The position numbers were made by a program, and so were the translations under genes. The notes below the pieces were generated by a model. That model saw only the letters and a list, made by a program, of their open reading frames with translations. It was not told the origin of the DNA and did no database searches. Source: Gammaproteobacteria bacterium (lineage in GTDB: Bacteria; Pseudomonadota; Gammaproteobacteria; Pseudomonadales; Pseudohongiellaceae). From it: 34,070 nucleotides of DNA. The stretch is taken from contig JAPOTO010000168.1 in NCBI GenBank assembly GCA_026709135.1, positions 17,665 through 51,734 of the forward strand. Reading direction: 5' to 3'. Below, in pieces: positions 21,810-30,613 of the stretch (its first letter is position 1; the number at the start of each line of letters is the position of its first letter).

Positions 21810-22553
21810 CTACCAGTAGTTTTCGCTGGTGATATGCCCCGGCGCGCGCCGCCGGTTCCTGGCGAAGCCCCGGGCCAGCAGCGCTTCGGTGGTGTCGCCG
21901 ATCATGCCCGGATTGCCGCAGAGCATGAAATGCGATTTTTCCGGCGCCGCCGCGACACCGGTGCGGCGCTCGAGCTCCCCGTTGCCGATCGTGGCGGGCA
22001 CCCGGCCGTGGATGGCGCCGGGAACTTGCTCGCGGCTGACAAAGGCCTGGAACACGAAGCGGTCGCCGTACCGCTGTTTGAACGAATCGACAATCTCCCG
22101 GTAGCGCAGATCGACTTCCCAGCGCACGGCGTGGACAAGCACCACGCGCTCGAATCTGCGCCAGGGCTCGTCGGTGTTGAGAATCGAAAAGAACGGCGCG
22201 ATGCCAGTGCCCGTGGCAAGCATCCACATGTCCTCGCAAGGCGGCACTTCCGGCAGCACCAGAAAGCCGTTGGCGGGGGACTTGACCCAGACCTTCTCCC
22301 CCGGCCCCATGTCGATCAGGGCGCTGGTGAGCGCCCCGTCGGCGATCCGGTACATGAAAAATTCCAGCGGACACGCGCCCGGCGGATTGAGATAGGAATA
22401 CGGCCGCGCCACGCGCTTGCCGCCGATGTCGAGCGCCAGCGAGGTGAACTGCCCGGCGGTGAACGGCCCGGTGTCGGCCTCGACCTGGATCGAGAACAGG
22501 TTCTCGGTCCAGCGCTCATTGTTGACAATCGTGCCTTCAATCCACTGCGCCAT
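21810..22553 (-). CDS. fpr: Ferredoxin/flavodoxin-NADP+ reductase
   Basis: This 247-residue FAD enzyme moves electrons between NADPH and ferredoxin or flavodoxin. The FAD-binding motif RPYSYLNPPG (residues ~50-59) is the short bacterial (Fpr) type, followed by the NADP-site segment ATGTGIAPFFSIL (~111-123), FMLCGNPGMI (~206) and a C-terminal aromatic end, ENYW. The sequence GGGGAGAG lies directly before ATG 22553. It lies downstream of the PepSY membrane protein with a 106-base gap and just before the MFS gene. In this setting it might supply reducing power for ferric or metal-chelate reduction, but a general housekeeping or oxidative-stress role is equally likely. Confidence 0.92.
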   Translation of the reverse strand: MAQWIEGTIVNNERWTENLFSIQVEADTGPFTAGQFTSLALDIGGKRVARPYSYLNPPGACPLEFFMYRIADGALTSALIDMGPGEKVWVKSPANGFLVLPEVPPCEDMWMLATGTGIAPFFSILNTDEPWRRFERVVLVHAVRWEVDLRYREIVDSFKQRYGDRFVFQAFVSREQVPGAIHGRVPATIGNGELERRTGVAAAPEKSHFMLCGNPGMIGDTTEALLARGFARNRRRAPGHITSENYW

Positions 22554-22659
22554 GCTCTCCCCGCCAGCAGCCAGCCCTCACCACCGCGCCATGATAAAGG
22601 AACCCGCCGGTTTCCGCAGCATCGGGATCACTGCGCTTGTTCCCCCTCGGCAATTTGGC

Positions 22660-24228
22660 TCATTGCCGCAAGGCCACGGCGTGGTTTTGTTTCGCGCCGG
22701 AATTCGAGGGTTTGCGCCGGGGAAGGCGGAGCAGGGTTTTCCAGGCGATGATCAGGGATGTCAGCGCGAACAAGGCGGTGGCGGCGCACAGCAGCGCGAG
22801 CAGGATGTCCCACAGTGGCCGGCGGTCCAGCAGAAAGCTGAAATCGAGCGTGTGCATGCCGTTGTAGAGCCAGCGCTGCACGCGGTTTCTGAAGGTCAGC
22901 CGCCCCAGCAATTCGCCGGTTTGCGCATGGATGTGAAACCAAGTCGATTCAGGGTCTGAGAATTTGACCCGGAAAACCGGAAGCGGGCGAAAGCGTTCGT
23001 GATGTGAGTAGTAATAGTTGTCATAGCGTTCCAGCAGCGCTATGGACGCCACTTCGCTGCCGGGCAGCAACCGGCTGACCGCGCTTTCTATCGGCTCTAT
23101 CGGCGGGCTCTCGGCGGCGCCGGCAGGCGGACTCCCGCCGCGCAGCGTCCGCAGCACCCCGGGGGCATCATGCAGCGCCAGCGAGGATTGCCCGGCGAAC
23201 CAATGCCAGTTCAACTCCTTGATGCCGTCGGCCGGGTGTTGCCGCAGGAGCTGGCGGATTTCCTCCGCGCTGAAATGGACGGGCCGCGAACCGCCCATGC
23301 CATCCCGCTGCTGATAGCGCCACAACTGTTGGGCAAAACTGGTTTTGGCATCGAACAGGCCCCAAGGCGTCATCGACATGAAGCCGCTGAACATGAAGGT
23401 CGCCAAGAAAACCACACAGGCCAAACCGGCGATGTGATGCAGTTTCATCACGCCCCGATATGGGCTTGCGCGTTGCCGCCGGTGCCGCCGCCGAATGCGC
23501 AGCCGCAGCAGGCCGATGATCAGGCCGCTCAGCACCGAGGCCAAACCCACCAGCGAAATCGCGATCAACAGATCCCGCCACACCGAATCGTGCTTGCGCA
23601 ACTGCACCGGGTAAATCCAGTGCAGGTTGGCGCCAAGCCAGTTCCACACCCGCTCATTGCGCGTCACATCGCGGACCACCTGGCCCGTGCTCGAAGAGAC
23701 ATAAAGCCAGGTTGCGGCTTCGTCCCGCAGCGCCACCTTGTGCAGCGGCCGGTGGGGATTCAACGCGCCGGAAACCGTCCATTGATCCATTTCCAGCGTG
23801 CCTTGATGGGAAACTTCAACCGATTCCCCATCATCCTGTTGCGCCTGATAAAACACCCTGGCGGCATTTTCGGCATCCTCGGCTTTCGGTTCTTCGAGCC
23901 ACTCGCCGGTGTCCGCGTAAAGGCCGAGCCAGGGGTGCCCCACCTGTTTCAACAAATAGGCGGGGCGAGCGGCCACGCTGCTTAAACGGAATGCCTCAAC
24001 TGGCGCCTCGGCGGAGGCGCGTTGCCACAGCCGCGACGGCCCCGCGTCAATCCGCCCGGCATCGAGCGCGGGCAGGCCGGCGAGCCGCTCGTTCTCGGTG
24101 AGTTCGGGAAACCCGACATACATCATCACCACGCCGCTCAAGGGCCACATTACGAACAGCACACACATGCCGACGCCAAGCCAGCGATGAAAAAAGAACA
24201 GCCAGCGCTTGATTTTCACCACAGCCAT
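22660..24228 (-). CDS. PepSY-associated membrane protein, candidate metal-chelate reductase
   Basis: This 522-residue protein starts at MAVVKIKRWLFFFHRWLGVG. It has about four membrane helices: near the N-terminus (GVGMCVLFVMWPLSGVVMMY), two in the middle (LIAISLVGLASVLSGLIIGL and IAGLACVVFLATFMFSGFM) and one near the C-terminus (DILLALLCAATALFALTSLI), with large periplasmic regions between them. Histidines in or next to the helices (HRWLG, HHIAGLA, MHTLDFSF) fit the PepSY_TM family, some members of which are haem-binding reductases associated with siderophore receptors. It lies 56 bases downstream of the TonB-dependent receptor, so a role in handling or reducing the imported chelate is likely (inference). 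Codons upstream to 24342 are an unlikely extension into the receptor end. Confidence 0.8.
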   Translation of the reverse strand: MAVVKIKRWLFFFHRWLGVGMCVLFVMWPLSGVVMMYVGFPELTENERLAGLPALDAGRIDAGPSRLWQRASAEAPVEAFRLSSVAARPAYLLKQVGHPWLGLYADTGEWLEEPKAEDAENAARVFYQAQQDDGESVEVSHQGTLEMDQWTVSGALNPHRPLHKVALRDEAATWLYVSSSTGQVVRDVTRNERVWNWLGANLHWIYPVQLRKHDSVWRDLLIAISLVGLASVLSGLIIGLLRLRIRRRHRRQRASPYRGVMKLHHIAGLACVVFLATFMFSGFMSMTPWGLFDAKTSFAQQLWRYQQRDGMGGSRPVHFSAEEIRQLLRQHPADGIKELNWHWFAGQSSLALHDAPGVLRTLRGGSPPAGAAESPPIEPIESAVSRLLPGSEVASIALLERYDNYYYSHHERFRPLPVFRVKFSDPESTWFHIHAQTGELLGRLTFRNRVQRWLYNGMHTLDFSFLLDRRPLWDILLALLCAATALFALTSLIIAWKTLLRLPRRKPSNSGAKQNHAVALRQ

Positions 24229-24284
24229 CCTCAAGCGCCCGGCCCGGCCTGGCGCCGGGCCGGCGCGGCTCGCAGGGTGGGCGC

Positions 24285-26399
24285 TCAAAAGAAACGGTAA
24301 TCCAAAGTCAGGCTGACGGTGCGCGGTTTGCCGACCAGCCAAGTGTTGGGATAGTAATACTCGGTAACCGCGTAAGTCTCATCAAAGGCGTTGTCGATGC
24401 GCAGCGCAACCGATAGATCCTCGCTGTGGCGCCAGCGCGCCGAGGCATCGACGACGGTGTAGGCGGGAATCGGATTGCTCGGATGGGACCGTTCGCCGAC
24501 ATAGCGGGCGTCGGCGAGCAGTTGCAGCCGGTCCAGCGGGGACCAGGCCAAGCCCAGGTTGTACGTGTCCTCGGGTATCCCGTTCGGCGTTGCGCCGGTG
24601 TCGGTTTCCGCATTCAGCGAAGTGCCGCTGCCGGTCAGTATCAGCGCGTCGGTCAGGAGGTAGGACAGGCTGAGCTCCACGCCCCTGGAAGTCTGCTCGG
24701 GGATGAAAACCACATCGTCCGGGTTGATGGAATCCGGGTCGTCTTCGATCAGGTCGTTCTTGACGATGTCGAACCAGGCGAGCGTCCAGTGCAGGCGGTC
24801 ATCGAGCAGGCTTTGCTTGATGCCAACCTCGACCTGCTCGCTGGTGATGAAATCGGCTTGGCGGTGGCTGGGCCGGGTCTGCACGATGCTGTTGCTTGGA
24901 TGGGTCGCCCCGGTGGCGTACTGGCCGTAAAGCGCGGTGTTTTCGTTTAGATCGTAGACCAGCCCCGCCCGGCCGGTGAGGGCATCCGCGCTTTGGCCGA
25001 ACACGGGCGGGTTGCTGACATCGTTGTAATCGGTGTCGGCATCCTCATGGCGCAAACCCAGCACTAGCGCCAGTGATTCGGTGAGGCCAATCTGGCTCTC
25101 GGCGAAAATCGCGAATTGGGCCACATCGGAGAAGATTTCCGTTCTGGGCGTCGCGGAAGTGATATCGGAAAACAAGCCGGGGTTGAAGTTGAAGGCGTTG
25201 ACGACATCGGCATCATTGGCGAAGTCAACCGCGTTGGGGTTGGCGGAACCAAAATTGGTTGCCCGCGCGAATGCCACATCGTTGAGCTCAAAGCCCACCG
25301 AGGTTTTCAGCTTGCGCCCGGCATCGCCCGCATCGAACACGAAATTGGTGCGGAAGCCGTTGTGCGCGATGTCGTGGGCGATGACCAGGGGCGAGGAGCG
25401 GTTGACCAGGCTGGCGGCCGGGTCGTATTCGTAGAAGTCGAGGGTTTTCCAGTAGCGGTCGCTGTTCAGGCGGTACAGCTCGGACTGCATGGACAGGCGC
25501 TCGCTGATGTTCCAATCGGCCTTGACCCGGACGGCGCCGTCCTCGTAGCGGACTTCCCCGTCGCTGATATCGAAGTTGCTTTCTAGCAATTCGCCGGGGA
25601 AGGCGCCGTCGACCAGTGGCGTGCCAAAATACCGCATCGGCTCCTGGTCGCCATAGTCGTATCGCGCCGTGAGCGAAAAATCCGCGGTGACCTGCCACCG
25701 CAACGAGGCGGAAGCCATCTGCGTGCGGCTGTCGCCCCGGTCCACCCAGTTGTCGGACTGGTTGTTGCTGTAATCCAGCCGGTAGGCGAGGTTGTCGCTG
25801 AGGCCGCCGGTCAGGCCAAGGCCGATGAAGCGGGTGTTGTCCTCGCCGATGGATACCCGCACATCGCTTGCGCGCTCCTGTTGCGGCCGCTTGGGAATCA
25901 CATTGAAAGCGCCGCCGATGCCGCCTTCGCCATACAGCACCGAGGAGGGCCCCTTCAATACTTCAATGCGCTCGACGCCCCAGGTGTCGAAAGGAAAGGT
26001 GATGGTGTTGAACGCGGTGTAGTAGTTGCTGCTGTCGAACAGTTTGGTCACCGTCCCCTGGCCGCGGAAGCCCCGGGCGGCGATGTTCTGGCTGCCATTG
26101 CCGGGATGCCCGTCATTGGTGAAACCAGCCGAGCGGGTGACCGCCTCCATCACGCTCGTATCCATGCGCTCGCGAATGATATCGCCATCGATGATATCCA
26201 CCGTCGCCGGGGTTTCCATCACGGTCAGCGCTAGCCGGCTGCCGGTGGCGCTGTCGCTGTCGATGCGCTCGCCATAGATGGCGATCTCTTCAAAGTCGGT
26301 GGTTTCGCTCTGCTGGGCATGCAGCGGCGCTGTGGCGGCCAGCGCGGCGGTCAACACACCCGGCAACAACAGCGGGGGTACGCGCGCGGATGTTTCCAT
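24285..26399 (-). CDS. TonB-dependent outer-membrane metallophore receptor
   Basis: This 704-residue receptor has a signal peptide (LPGVLTAALAATAPLHAQQ), no N-terminal signalling domain, a plug domain (~45-160: ETPATVDIIDGDIIRERM, AARGFRGQG, VERIEVLKGPSSVLYGEGGI, VIPKRP), and a 22-strand barrel ending in aromatic TLDYRFF for Bam recognition. The plug is of the siderophore-receptor type. AAGGAG nine bases upstream supports ATG 26399. It lies 99 bases after zur on the same strand, next to a Zur-box-like site, so zinc starvation rather than iron may control it and a zincophore-like ligand is possible. The substrate cannot be read from the sequence. No biosynthesis genes for a classical siderophore lie in the window. 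Confidence 0.9.
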   Translation of the reverse strand: METSARVPPLLLPGVLTAALAATAPLHAQQSETTDFEEIAIYGERIDSDSATGSRLALTVMETPATVDIIDGDIIRERMDTSVMEAVTRSAGFTNDGHPGNGSQNIAARGFRGQGTVTKLFDSSNYYTAFNTITFPFDTWGVERIEVLKGPSSVLYGEGGIGGAFNVIPKRPQQERASDVRVSIGEDNTRFIGLGLTGGLSDNLAYRLDYSNNQSDNWVDRGDSRTQMASASLRWQVTADFSLTARYDYGDQEPMRYFGTPLVDGAFPGELLESNFDISDGEVRYEDGAVRVKADWNISERLSMQSELYRLNSDRYWKTLDFYEYDPAASLVNRSSPLVIAHDIAHNGFRTNFVFDAGDAGRKLKTSVGFELNDVAFARATNFGSANPNAVDFANDADVVNAFNFNPGLFSDITSATPRTEIFSDVAQFAIFAESQIGLTESLALVLGLRHEDADTDYNDVSNPPVFGQSADALTGRAGLVYDLNENTALYGQYATGATHPSNSIVQTRPSHRQADFITSEQVEVGIKQSLLDDRLHWTLAWFDIVKNDLIEDDPDSINPDDVVFIPEQTSRGVELSLSYLLTDALILTGSGTSLNAETDTGATPNGIPEDTYNLGLAWSPLDRLQLLADARYVGERSHPSNPIPAYTVVDASARWRHSEDLSVALRIDNAFDETYAVTEYYYPNTWLVGKPRTVSLTLDYRFF

Positions 26400-26498
26400 T
26401 GGGTTTCACTCCTTCGGTAGGGTTTGATTTGGGGTTGGGGAAGCGCCGAACCATTCGCAATCGGTCATAAGCTGGCCCGCTGGTCGGTGGCGCGGGAG

Positions 26499-27032
26499 CT
26501 ATCGCGGGCCAGCCGCGACGCAGCTCCCGCAGGTGCCCGCCACCTCGAGCACGCGCCGGGTCATGCTGAAGCCCAGCTTGGCGGCGTCCTCGGCGAGCAG
26601 CCGCTCAATCCGGCTGTCCTCCAATTCGGTCGAGGCGCCGCAGCCGGCGCAGATGAACAGCAGACAATCGTGGCTGCGCTCGGGATGCAGGCAGGGGACG
26701 TAGGCGTTGCGGCTTTCGACCTTCGCGACAATGCCCTGGGACATCAAAAACTCCAGCGCGCGGTAGACGGTGGGCGGCGCGACCTGGCGCGCCTGCCTGC
26801 GCTTGAGCGCTTCGATCAATTCATACGCGCCGGTCGGTCGCCTCCGCTCCCAGAGCAGCTCCAGCACCTGCCGCCTGAGCGTCGTCAGCTTGTTGCCGCG
26901 CGCGGCGCAAAGCGATTCCGCCAGCGCGATCCGTTCCGCCGGCGCGTGCCGCCCGCGGCAGTCGGGATCGGTGCAGGGCCGGGGTTTGGCCGGGGGCGTG
27001 TTGATGGCTATGACCTTATGTTGCGGTGGCAA
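26499..27032 (-). CDS. zur: Fur-family zinc uptake regulator Zur
   Basis: This is a metal-dependent repressor of about 177 residues. The winged helix is LTTLRRQVLELLWERRRPTG to APPTVYRALEFLMSQGIVAK; the metal-site region is YVPCLHPERSHDCLLFICAG, with structural Cys pairs CAGC and C-terminal CGSC, the Zur rather than Fur pattern. An N-terminal extension holds CTDPDCRGRH. The only upstream start is a TTG at 27032, which falls four bases from a Zur-box-like palindrome and lacks a ribosome site; no ATG or GTG precedes the DNA-binding domain, so the start is uncertain. It is divergent from the zinc operon and likely autoregulated. It leads the receptor and PepSY genes. Confidence 0.88.
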   Translation of the reverse strand: MPPQHKVIAINTPPAKPRPCTDPDCRGRHAPAERIALAESLCAARGNKLTTLRRQVLELLWERRRPTGAYELIEALKRRQARQVAPPTVYRALEFLMSQGIVAKVESRNAYVPCLHPERSHDCLLFICAGCGASTELEDSRIERLLAEDAAKLGFSMTRRVLEVAGTCGSCVAAGPR

Positions 27033-27035
27033 AAC

Positions 27036-27053
27036 GTTATGTTATAACATTGC
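27036..27053. promoter_or_regulatory. Zur-box-like operator between zur and the zinc operon
   Basis: GTTATGTTATAACATTGC contains the perfect 12-bp palindrome ATGTTATAACAT (27039-27050) and closely resembles the gammaproteobacterial Zur box. Rightward, TTGCGG (27021-27026) and TATAAC (27043-27048), 16 bases apart, give a promoter whose -10 lies inside the operator, so zinc-loaded Zur would block it. The site also sits immediately upstream of the possible zur start. Confidence 0.8.
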
Positions 27054-27107
27054 GCGCCGCGCAGGCAACAGCCCATGCCGCGCCTTCACAGTTACGGGAC
27101 CCAAAAA

Positions 27108-28331
27108 ATGAATTCCACCCAACCGCGGCTCCCCGCCACCGTGCTTTCGGGCTTCCTCGGCGCCGGCAAGACCACCCTGCTCAACCAGGTGCTCAACAAC
27201 CGGGAAGGGCGGCGCGTGGCGGTGATCGTCAACGACATGAGCGAGGTCAACATCGACGCCGCCCTGATCGAGCGCGGGGGCGCGGAACTCTCGCGCACCG
27301 AGGAGAAGCTCGTCGAGATGTCCAACGGCTGCATCTGCTGCACGCTGCGCGACGACCTGCTCGCCGAAGTCTCGCAGCTCGCGCGGGAGGGCCGCTTCGA
27401 CTACCTGCTGATCGAATCCACGGGAATTTCCGAGCCCATCCCCGTCGCCCAGACTTTCACCTTCGAGGACGAGGACGGCGTGAGCCTGAGCCAGGTTTCG
27501 CGCCTCGACACGATGGTCACGGTGGTCGACGCGGCCAACTTCCCGCGCGATTACAACGCCGCCGAGGCATTGCGGGACCGCGGCGAATCGCTCGGCGAAG
27601 ACGATGAACGCACGGTAACCGACCTGCTCATCGACCAGATCGAATTCGCCGATGTCATCGTCGTGAACAAGCTCGACCTGGCGGGCGAAGACCAGGCCCG
27701 CGAGGTTGAAGGCATCGTCAAAGCGCTCAACCCCGGCGCGAAGATCATCCCGACGACCCGGGGCAAGGTCGCGCTCGAAAACGTCCTCGACACGGGCCTG
27801 TTCGACTACCACAAGGCGGCGAGCTCCGCCGGCTGGATTCGCGAGCTTCAGGGGGAACACACGCCGGAGACCGAGGAATACGGCATCTCGAGCTTCACCT
27901 ACCGCACGCGGCGCCCCTTCGACGCCGAGAAGCTGTGGGCGTTTCTGCACGACGACGCGAACTGGCGCGGCGTGCTCCGCTCGAAGGGCTTCTTCTGGGT
28001 CGCCGCCGACCACCGGGTAGCCTATGAATGGGCGCAAGCCGGCGGGGTCAGCGAAGTCAAGCCGACCGGCATGTGGTGGGCGGCGGTGCCCCGCAAACAC
28101 TGGGGGCACCCGGAAGGCCAGCGGCCCGATCAGCGGCCGAGTTGGGACCCGCGCTTCGGCGACCGCACCCAGGAGCTCGTTTTCATCGGCCAGCAAATGG
28201 ACGAGGCGGCGATGCGGGCCCGCCTCGACGCCTGCCTGTTCGACGAGCGCCTCGCCGCCGCCGACAGCAGCGCCTGGGTGGAGTTGCGCAACCCGTTCCC
28301 GGAGCTGGCCGTGGGCAAGGCGCCAGCATGA
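27108..28331 (+). CDS. zigA: COG0523 zinc-chaperone GTPase, ZigA type
   Basis: This is a 407-residue G3E-family GTPase. Walker A is [11 protein letters not shown] (about residues 14-24), the metal-binding CxCC motif lies in [12 protein letters not shown] (~78-89), the Walker B-like motif is ESTGISEP, and the guanine motif is VVNKLDLAG. The CobW C-terminal domain runs from [13 protein letters not shown] to [11 protein letters not shown]. Known: Zur-controlled members deliver zinc to client enzymes under starvation. ATG 27108 lies 55 bases after the Zur-box-like operator. Its stop overlaps the next start (ATGA). [15 protein letters not shown] is typical of the ZigA/YciC subgroup and differs from the second GTPase in this operon. 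Confidence 0.9.
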   Translation: MNSTQPRLPATVLSGFLGAGKTTLLNQVLNNREGRRVAVIVNDMSEVNIDAALIERGGAELSRTEEKLVEMSNGCICCTLRDDLLAEVSQLAREGRFDYLLIESTGISEPIPVAQTFTFEDEDGVSLSQVSRLDTMVTVVDAANFPRDYNAAEALRDRGESLGEDDERTVTDLLIDQIEFADVIVVNKLDLAGEDQAREVEGIVKALNPGAKIIPTTRGKVALENVLDTGLFDYHKAASSAGWIRELQGEHTPETEEYGISSFTYRTRRPFDAEKLWAFLHDDANWRGVLRSKGFFWVAADHRVAYEWAQAGGVSEVKPTGMWWAAVPRKHWGHPEGQRPDQRPSWDPRFGDRTQELVFIGQQMDEAAMRARLDACLFDERLAAADSSAWVELRNPFPELAVGKAPA

Positions 28332-28765
28332 GCGGCGCCGCCCCATCGGTTGCCGCGGCGGAACCGCCCACATCCGCCGCCCACCGGCCATCGGTGCTGC
28401 ACGTTTGCACGTCCTGCAGGCCCTCCGGCTTTCCGCGCGAGCCGCGCGGGAACCGGCCCGGTTTCAAGCTGTATCGGGAGCTTCGCGCGGCGTTCGACGC
28501 GAGCCCGTTGGGCCAGCACGTGGAGGTCAGGCCGGTCGAGTGCCTCAGCCTGTGCCCGCGGCCCTGCGGAGTCGCGTTTTCATCGCCCGGGGCGTGGAGT
28601 TACCTCTTCGGGGATCAGTGCCCTGGTGGAAGCGCGCGTGATATTCTCGCGTGCGCCTCGGTCTATATCGGCGCCGAGGATGGTTTCATGCCGCGGCGGG
28701 AACGTCCGGGACCTCTCCGCGCCAGCATACTGGGGCGGGTGCCGCCACTTGAGAGCGGGCGGTGA
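28328..28765 (+). CDS. DUF1636-like putative metal-binding protein
   Basis: This is a small protein of 145 residues. A disordered Ala/Pro-rich N-terminus leads to a core with [12 protein letters not shown] (C27, C30) and [15 protein letters not shown] (three more cysteines), then [18 protein letters not shown]. The spacing of the first four cysteines resembles thioredoxin-like [2Fe-2S] ferredoxins, and the pattern matches the DUF1636 family (COG5469), which is often found beside CobW-like GTPases. Whether it holds zinc or an iron-sulfur cluster is not settled by the sequence. Its ATG overlaps the stop codon of the zigA-type gene, so the two are translated together. Confidence 0.75.
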   Translation: MSGAAPSVAAAEPPTSAAHRPSVLHVCTSCRPSGFPREPRGNRPGFKLYRELRAAFDASPLGQHVEVRPVECLSLCPRPCGVAFSSPGAWSYLFGDQCPGGSARDILACASVYIGAEDGFMPRRERPGPLRASILGRVPPLESGR

Positions 28766-28798
28766 AGCATCGCCGTCCGCGGTGGGAACTGGTGAGAT

Positions 28799-28912
28799 AT
28801 GCGGACCAATAGACGAATTACCTGCCTGTCCGAGTTGAGCGCGGGGCTGCTGATCGCGGGCGCGGTCGGTGCCTCGGCGGTGCTATGGCTCGCTATTGTC
28901 GCGGTGATCTGA
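28799..28912 (+). CDS. 37-residue single-span membrane peptide in the zinc operon
   Basis: A short reading frame encodes a basic start (MRTNRRITCLSEL) and one hydrophobic helix (LLIAGAVGASAVLWLAIVAV). Its TGA overlaps the ATG of the ABC ATPase gene (TGATG), and it begins 33 bases after the DUF1636 gene; GGTGGGA about ten bases upstream could serve as a ribosome site. I do not recognise the family. The position and coupling suggest a small accessory subunit of the zinc importer or a translational coupler for the ATPase; both ideas are inference. The frame could also be chance, but the charge pattern and exact coupling argue for a gene. Confidence 0.55.
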   Translation: MRTNRRITCLSELSAGLLIAGAVGASAVLWLAIVAVI

Positions 28913-29700
28913 TGCCGGCTGTTGTCCAAATCCGGGACCTCGCTCTCGGCTACCCCGGCCTGACGCTGTTCCGCCGGCTGTCCCTCGACATTGAATCTGG
29001 AGCGGCGCTCGCCGTGCTTGGCGCGAATGGCTCGGGCAAAAGCAGCTTCGTCAAAATGCTGCTTGGCTTGGTCGCGCCCTTGTCGGGGCGGTTAATCTGG
29101 CCTGGAGGCCGTCCGCAAGCGATCGGCTATCTCGCGCAGATGACCGAATTCGACCGCCGTTTTCCCATTCGGGTGCGGGATCTGGTCGCGATGGGAGCGT
29201 GGCGGGGCTTCGGCTTGCGGTGCGGACCGCAGTCCGGCCTCGAGCGCGCCGAACGCGCCAAACAAGACCGCGTGGCGGCGGCGCTTGAGGCGGCCCACAT
29301 CCCGCAACTCGCCGACCAGCCGCTGCACACGCTGTCGGGCGGTCAGCTTCAGCGCGCGCTGTTCGCCCGGGTGATGTTGCAGGACGCCCCGCTGATCCTT
29401 CTCGATGAACCCTTCTCCGCAGTCGATCAAAGCACCGAGGCGCATCTGCTTTCGATCATCGCACGCTGGCGCGGCGAGGGCCGGGCGGTGGTTCTGGTCG
29501 TCCACGATCTTTCGTCGGTGCTCGACCATTGCGACCAAGCCCTGCTCCTCGGTGGCGGGGACGCGACCCACGGCGCGGTCGAGACGGTGCTGGCGCCCGG
29601 GCGCCTGGTGGCGCAGGGCTACCTTTCGGCAAGCCAGGCGGACTGGATGTTCCGCCGCCCCGCTGCCAACACGGTGAGCATGGTGACCGCCAATGTTTGA
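28912..29700 (+). CDS. Zinc-type ABC transporter ATP-binding protein
   Basis: This 262-residue ATPase of the ZnuC/AztA family energises metal import. Walker A is GANGSGKSS, the signature is LSGGQLQRALFARVM, Walker B is LILLDEPFSAVD and the H-loop is VLVVHDLSS. ATG 28912 (MPAVVQIRDLALGYPG) is selected because it overlaps the stop codon of the 37-residue peptide; an upstream ATG at 28885 adds a tail that merely repeats that peptide's DNA. It overlaps the permease start by eight bases. A C-terminal extension of about 60 residues after the H-loop region is normal for this group. Confidence 0.9.
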   Translation: MPAVVQIRDLALGYPGLTLFRRLSLDIESGAALAVLGANGSGKSSFVKMLLGLVAPLSGRLIWPGGRPQAIGYLAQMTEFDRRFPIRVRDLVAMGAWRGFGLRCGPQSGLERAERAKQDRVAAALEAAHIPQLADQPLHTLSGGQLQRALFARVMLQDAPLILLDEPFSAVDQSTEAHLLSIIARWRGEGRAVVLVVHDLSSVLDHCDQALLLGGGDATHGAVETVLAPGRLVAQGYLSASQADWMFRRPAANTVSMVTANV

Positions 29701-30613
29701 ACTGCTCAACGAAATGTGGAGCTTCGCCTTCATGCGGCGCGCTTTTGTGGCGACCACCGTGCTGTCGGTGTCGGTCGCGCCGGTTGGCGCCTTCCTCGTT
29801 CTTCGCCGGCTCGCGCTGGCCGGCGAGGCCATGGCCCACGCGATCACCCCGGGGGTGGTGATCGGCTTCGTGACCGCGGGCCTGTCGGTGACATCGCTGC
29901 TGGTGGGCGGGCTCATCGCCGGAATCGGAGTCGCCAGCCTGGCGGCGCTGCTTGCGGCGAAGACGATCCTGCGCCGCGACGCGAGCCTCGCCTCGCTCTA
30001 CCTGATCGCCCTGGCGGCTGGCATTTTCATTCTTTCGGCGGCGGGGTCGGCCGTGCCGCTCAAGAGCTTCCTGTTCGGCTCGATTCTCGGCATCGACGAT
30101 GCATCGCTGATCCTGCTGGGCGGCGTTGCGACAGTGACCCTCGTCTCGTTCGCGGTGCTGCTGCGGCCGCTGATCGTCAGCACCTGCGATCCGGTGTTCT
30201 TCGAGTCGCAGACGCGCAGGCCTTGGCTCGTCGAACAGGGGTTCATGCTGCTGCTGGTGTTGAATCTGCTGGCGGCCTTCAAGACCCTCGGCACGCTGAT
30301 GGCGGTGGGGCTGATGATTCTGCCCGCGACCGCGGCGCGATACTGGGCCGGCACCATAACCGGGCAGCTCGCCCTTGGCTTCGTGTTCGCCCTGCTGAGC
30401 TGCTGGATTGGCCTGACCCTGTCCTATTTGCTTCCAGAAACCCCGTCCGGCCCGGCCATCGTGCTGGTGGCCGGCGGCGTGTTCCTGCTTTCGGTTCTGC
30501 TGGGCCCGCTTGGCTTCGGGGGGCGGCTCCGCGGCCCGTCCAAAACCAAGGCCAAAGCCGAAACCAAAACCAGCGCCGTCGCCTACACCCACCCCCACGG
30601 AAGGACGCAATGA
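29693..30613 (+). CDS. Zinc-type ABC transporter permease
   Basis: This 306-residue ABC-3 family (ZnuB/AztB-like) permease has about eight or nine membrane helices and no signal peptide. The N-terminus MFELLNEMWSFAFMRRAFVA and the segment LRRLALAGEAMAHAITPGVV (about 38-57) carry the family's coupling region. ALAAGIFILSAAGSAVPLKS, KTLGTLMAVGLMILPATAAR (~202-221) and LLPETPSGPAIVLVAGGVF are further typical helices. The C-terminus is a Lys-rich cytoplasmic tail (PSKTKAKAETKTSA). It overlaps the ATPase at its 5' end and the binding-protein gene at its 3' end (ATGA), so all three are translated together. Confidence 0.92.
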   Translation: MFELLNEMWSFAFMRRAFVATTVLSVSVAPVGAFLVLRRLALAGEAMAHAITPGVVIGFVTAGLSVTSLLVGGLIAGIGVASLAALLAAKTILRRDASLASLYLIALAAGIFILSAAGSAVPLKSFLFGSILGIDDASLILLGGVATVTLVSFAVLLRPLIVSTCDPVFFESQTRRPWLVEQGFMLLLVLNLLAAFKTLGTLMAVGLMILPATAARYWAGTITGQLALGFVFALLSCWIGLTLSYLLPETPSGPAIVLVAGGVFLLSVLLGPLGFGGRLRGPSKTKAKAETKTSAVAYTHPHGRTQ

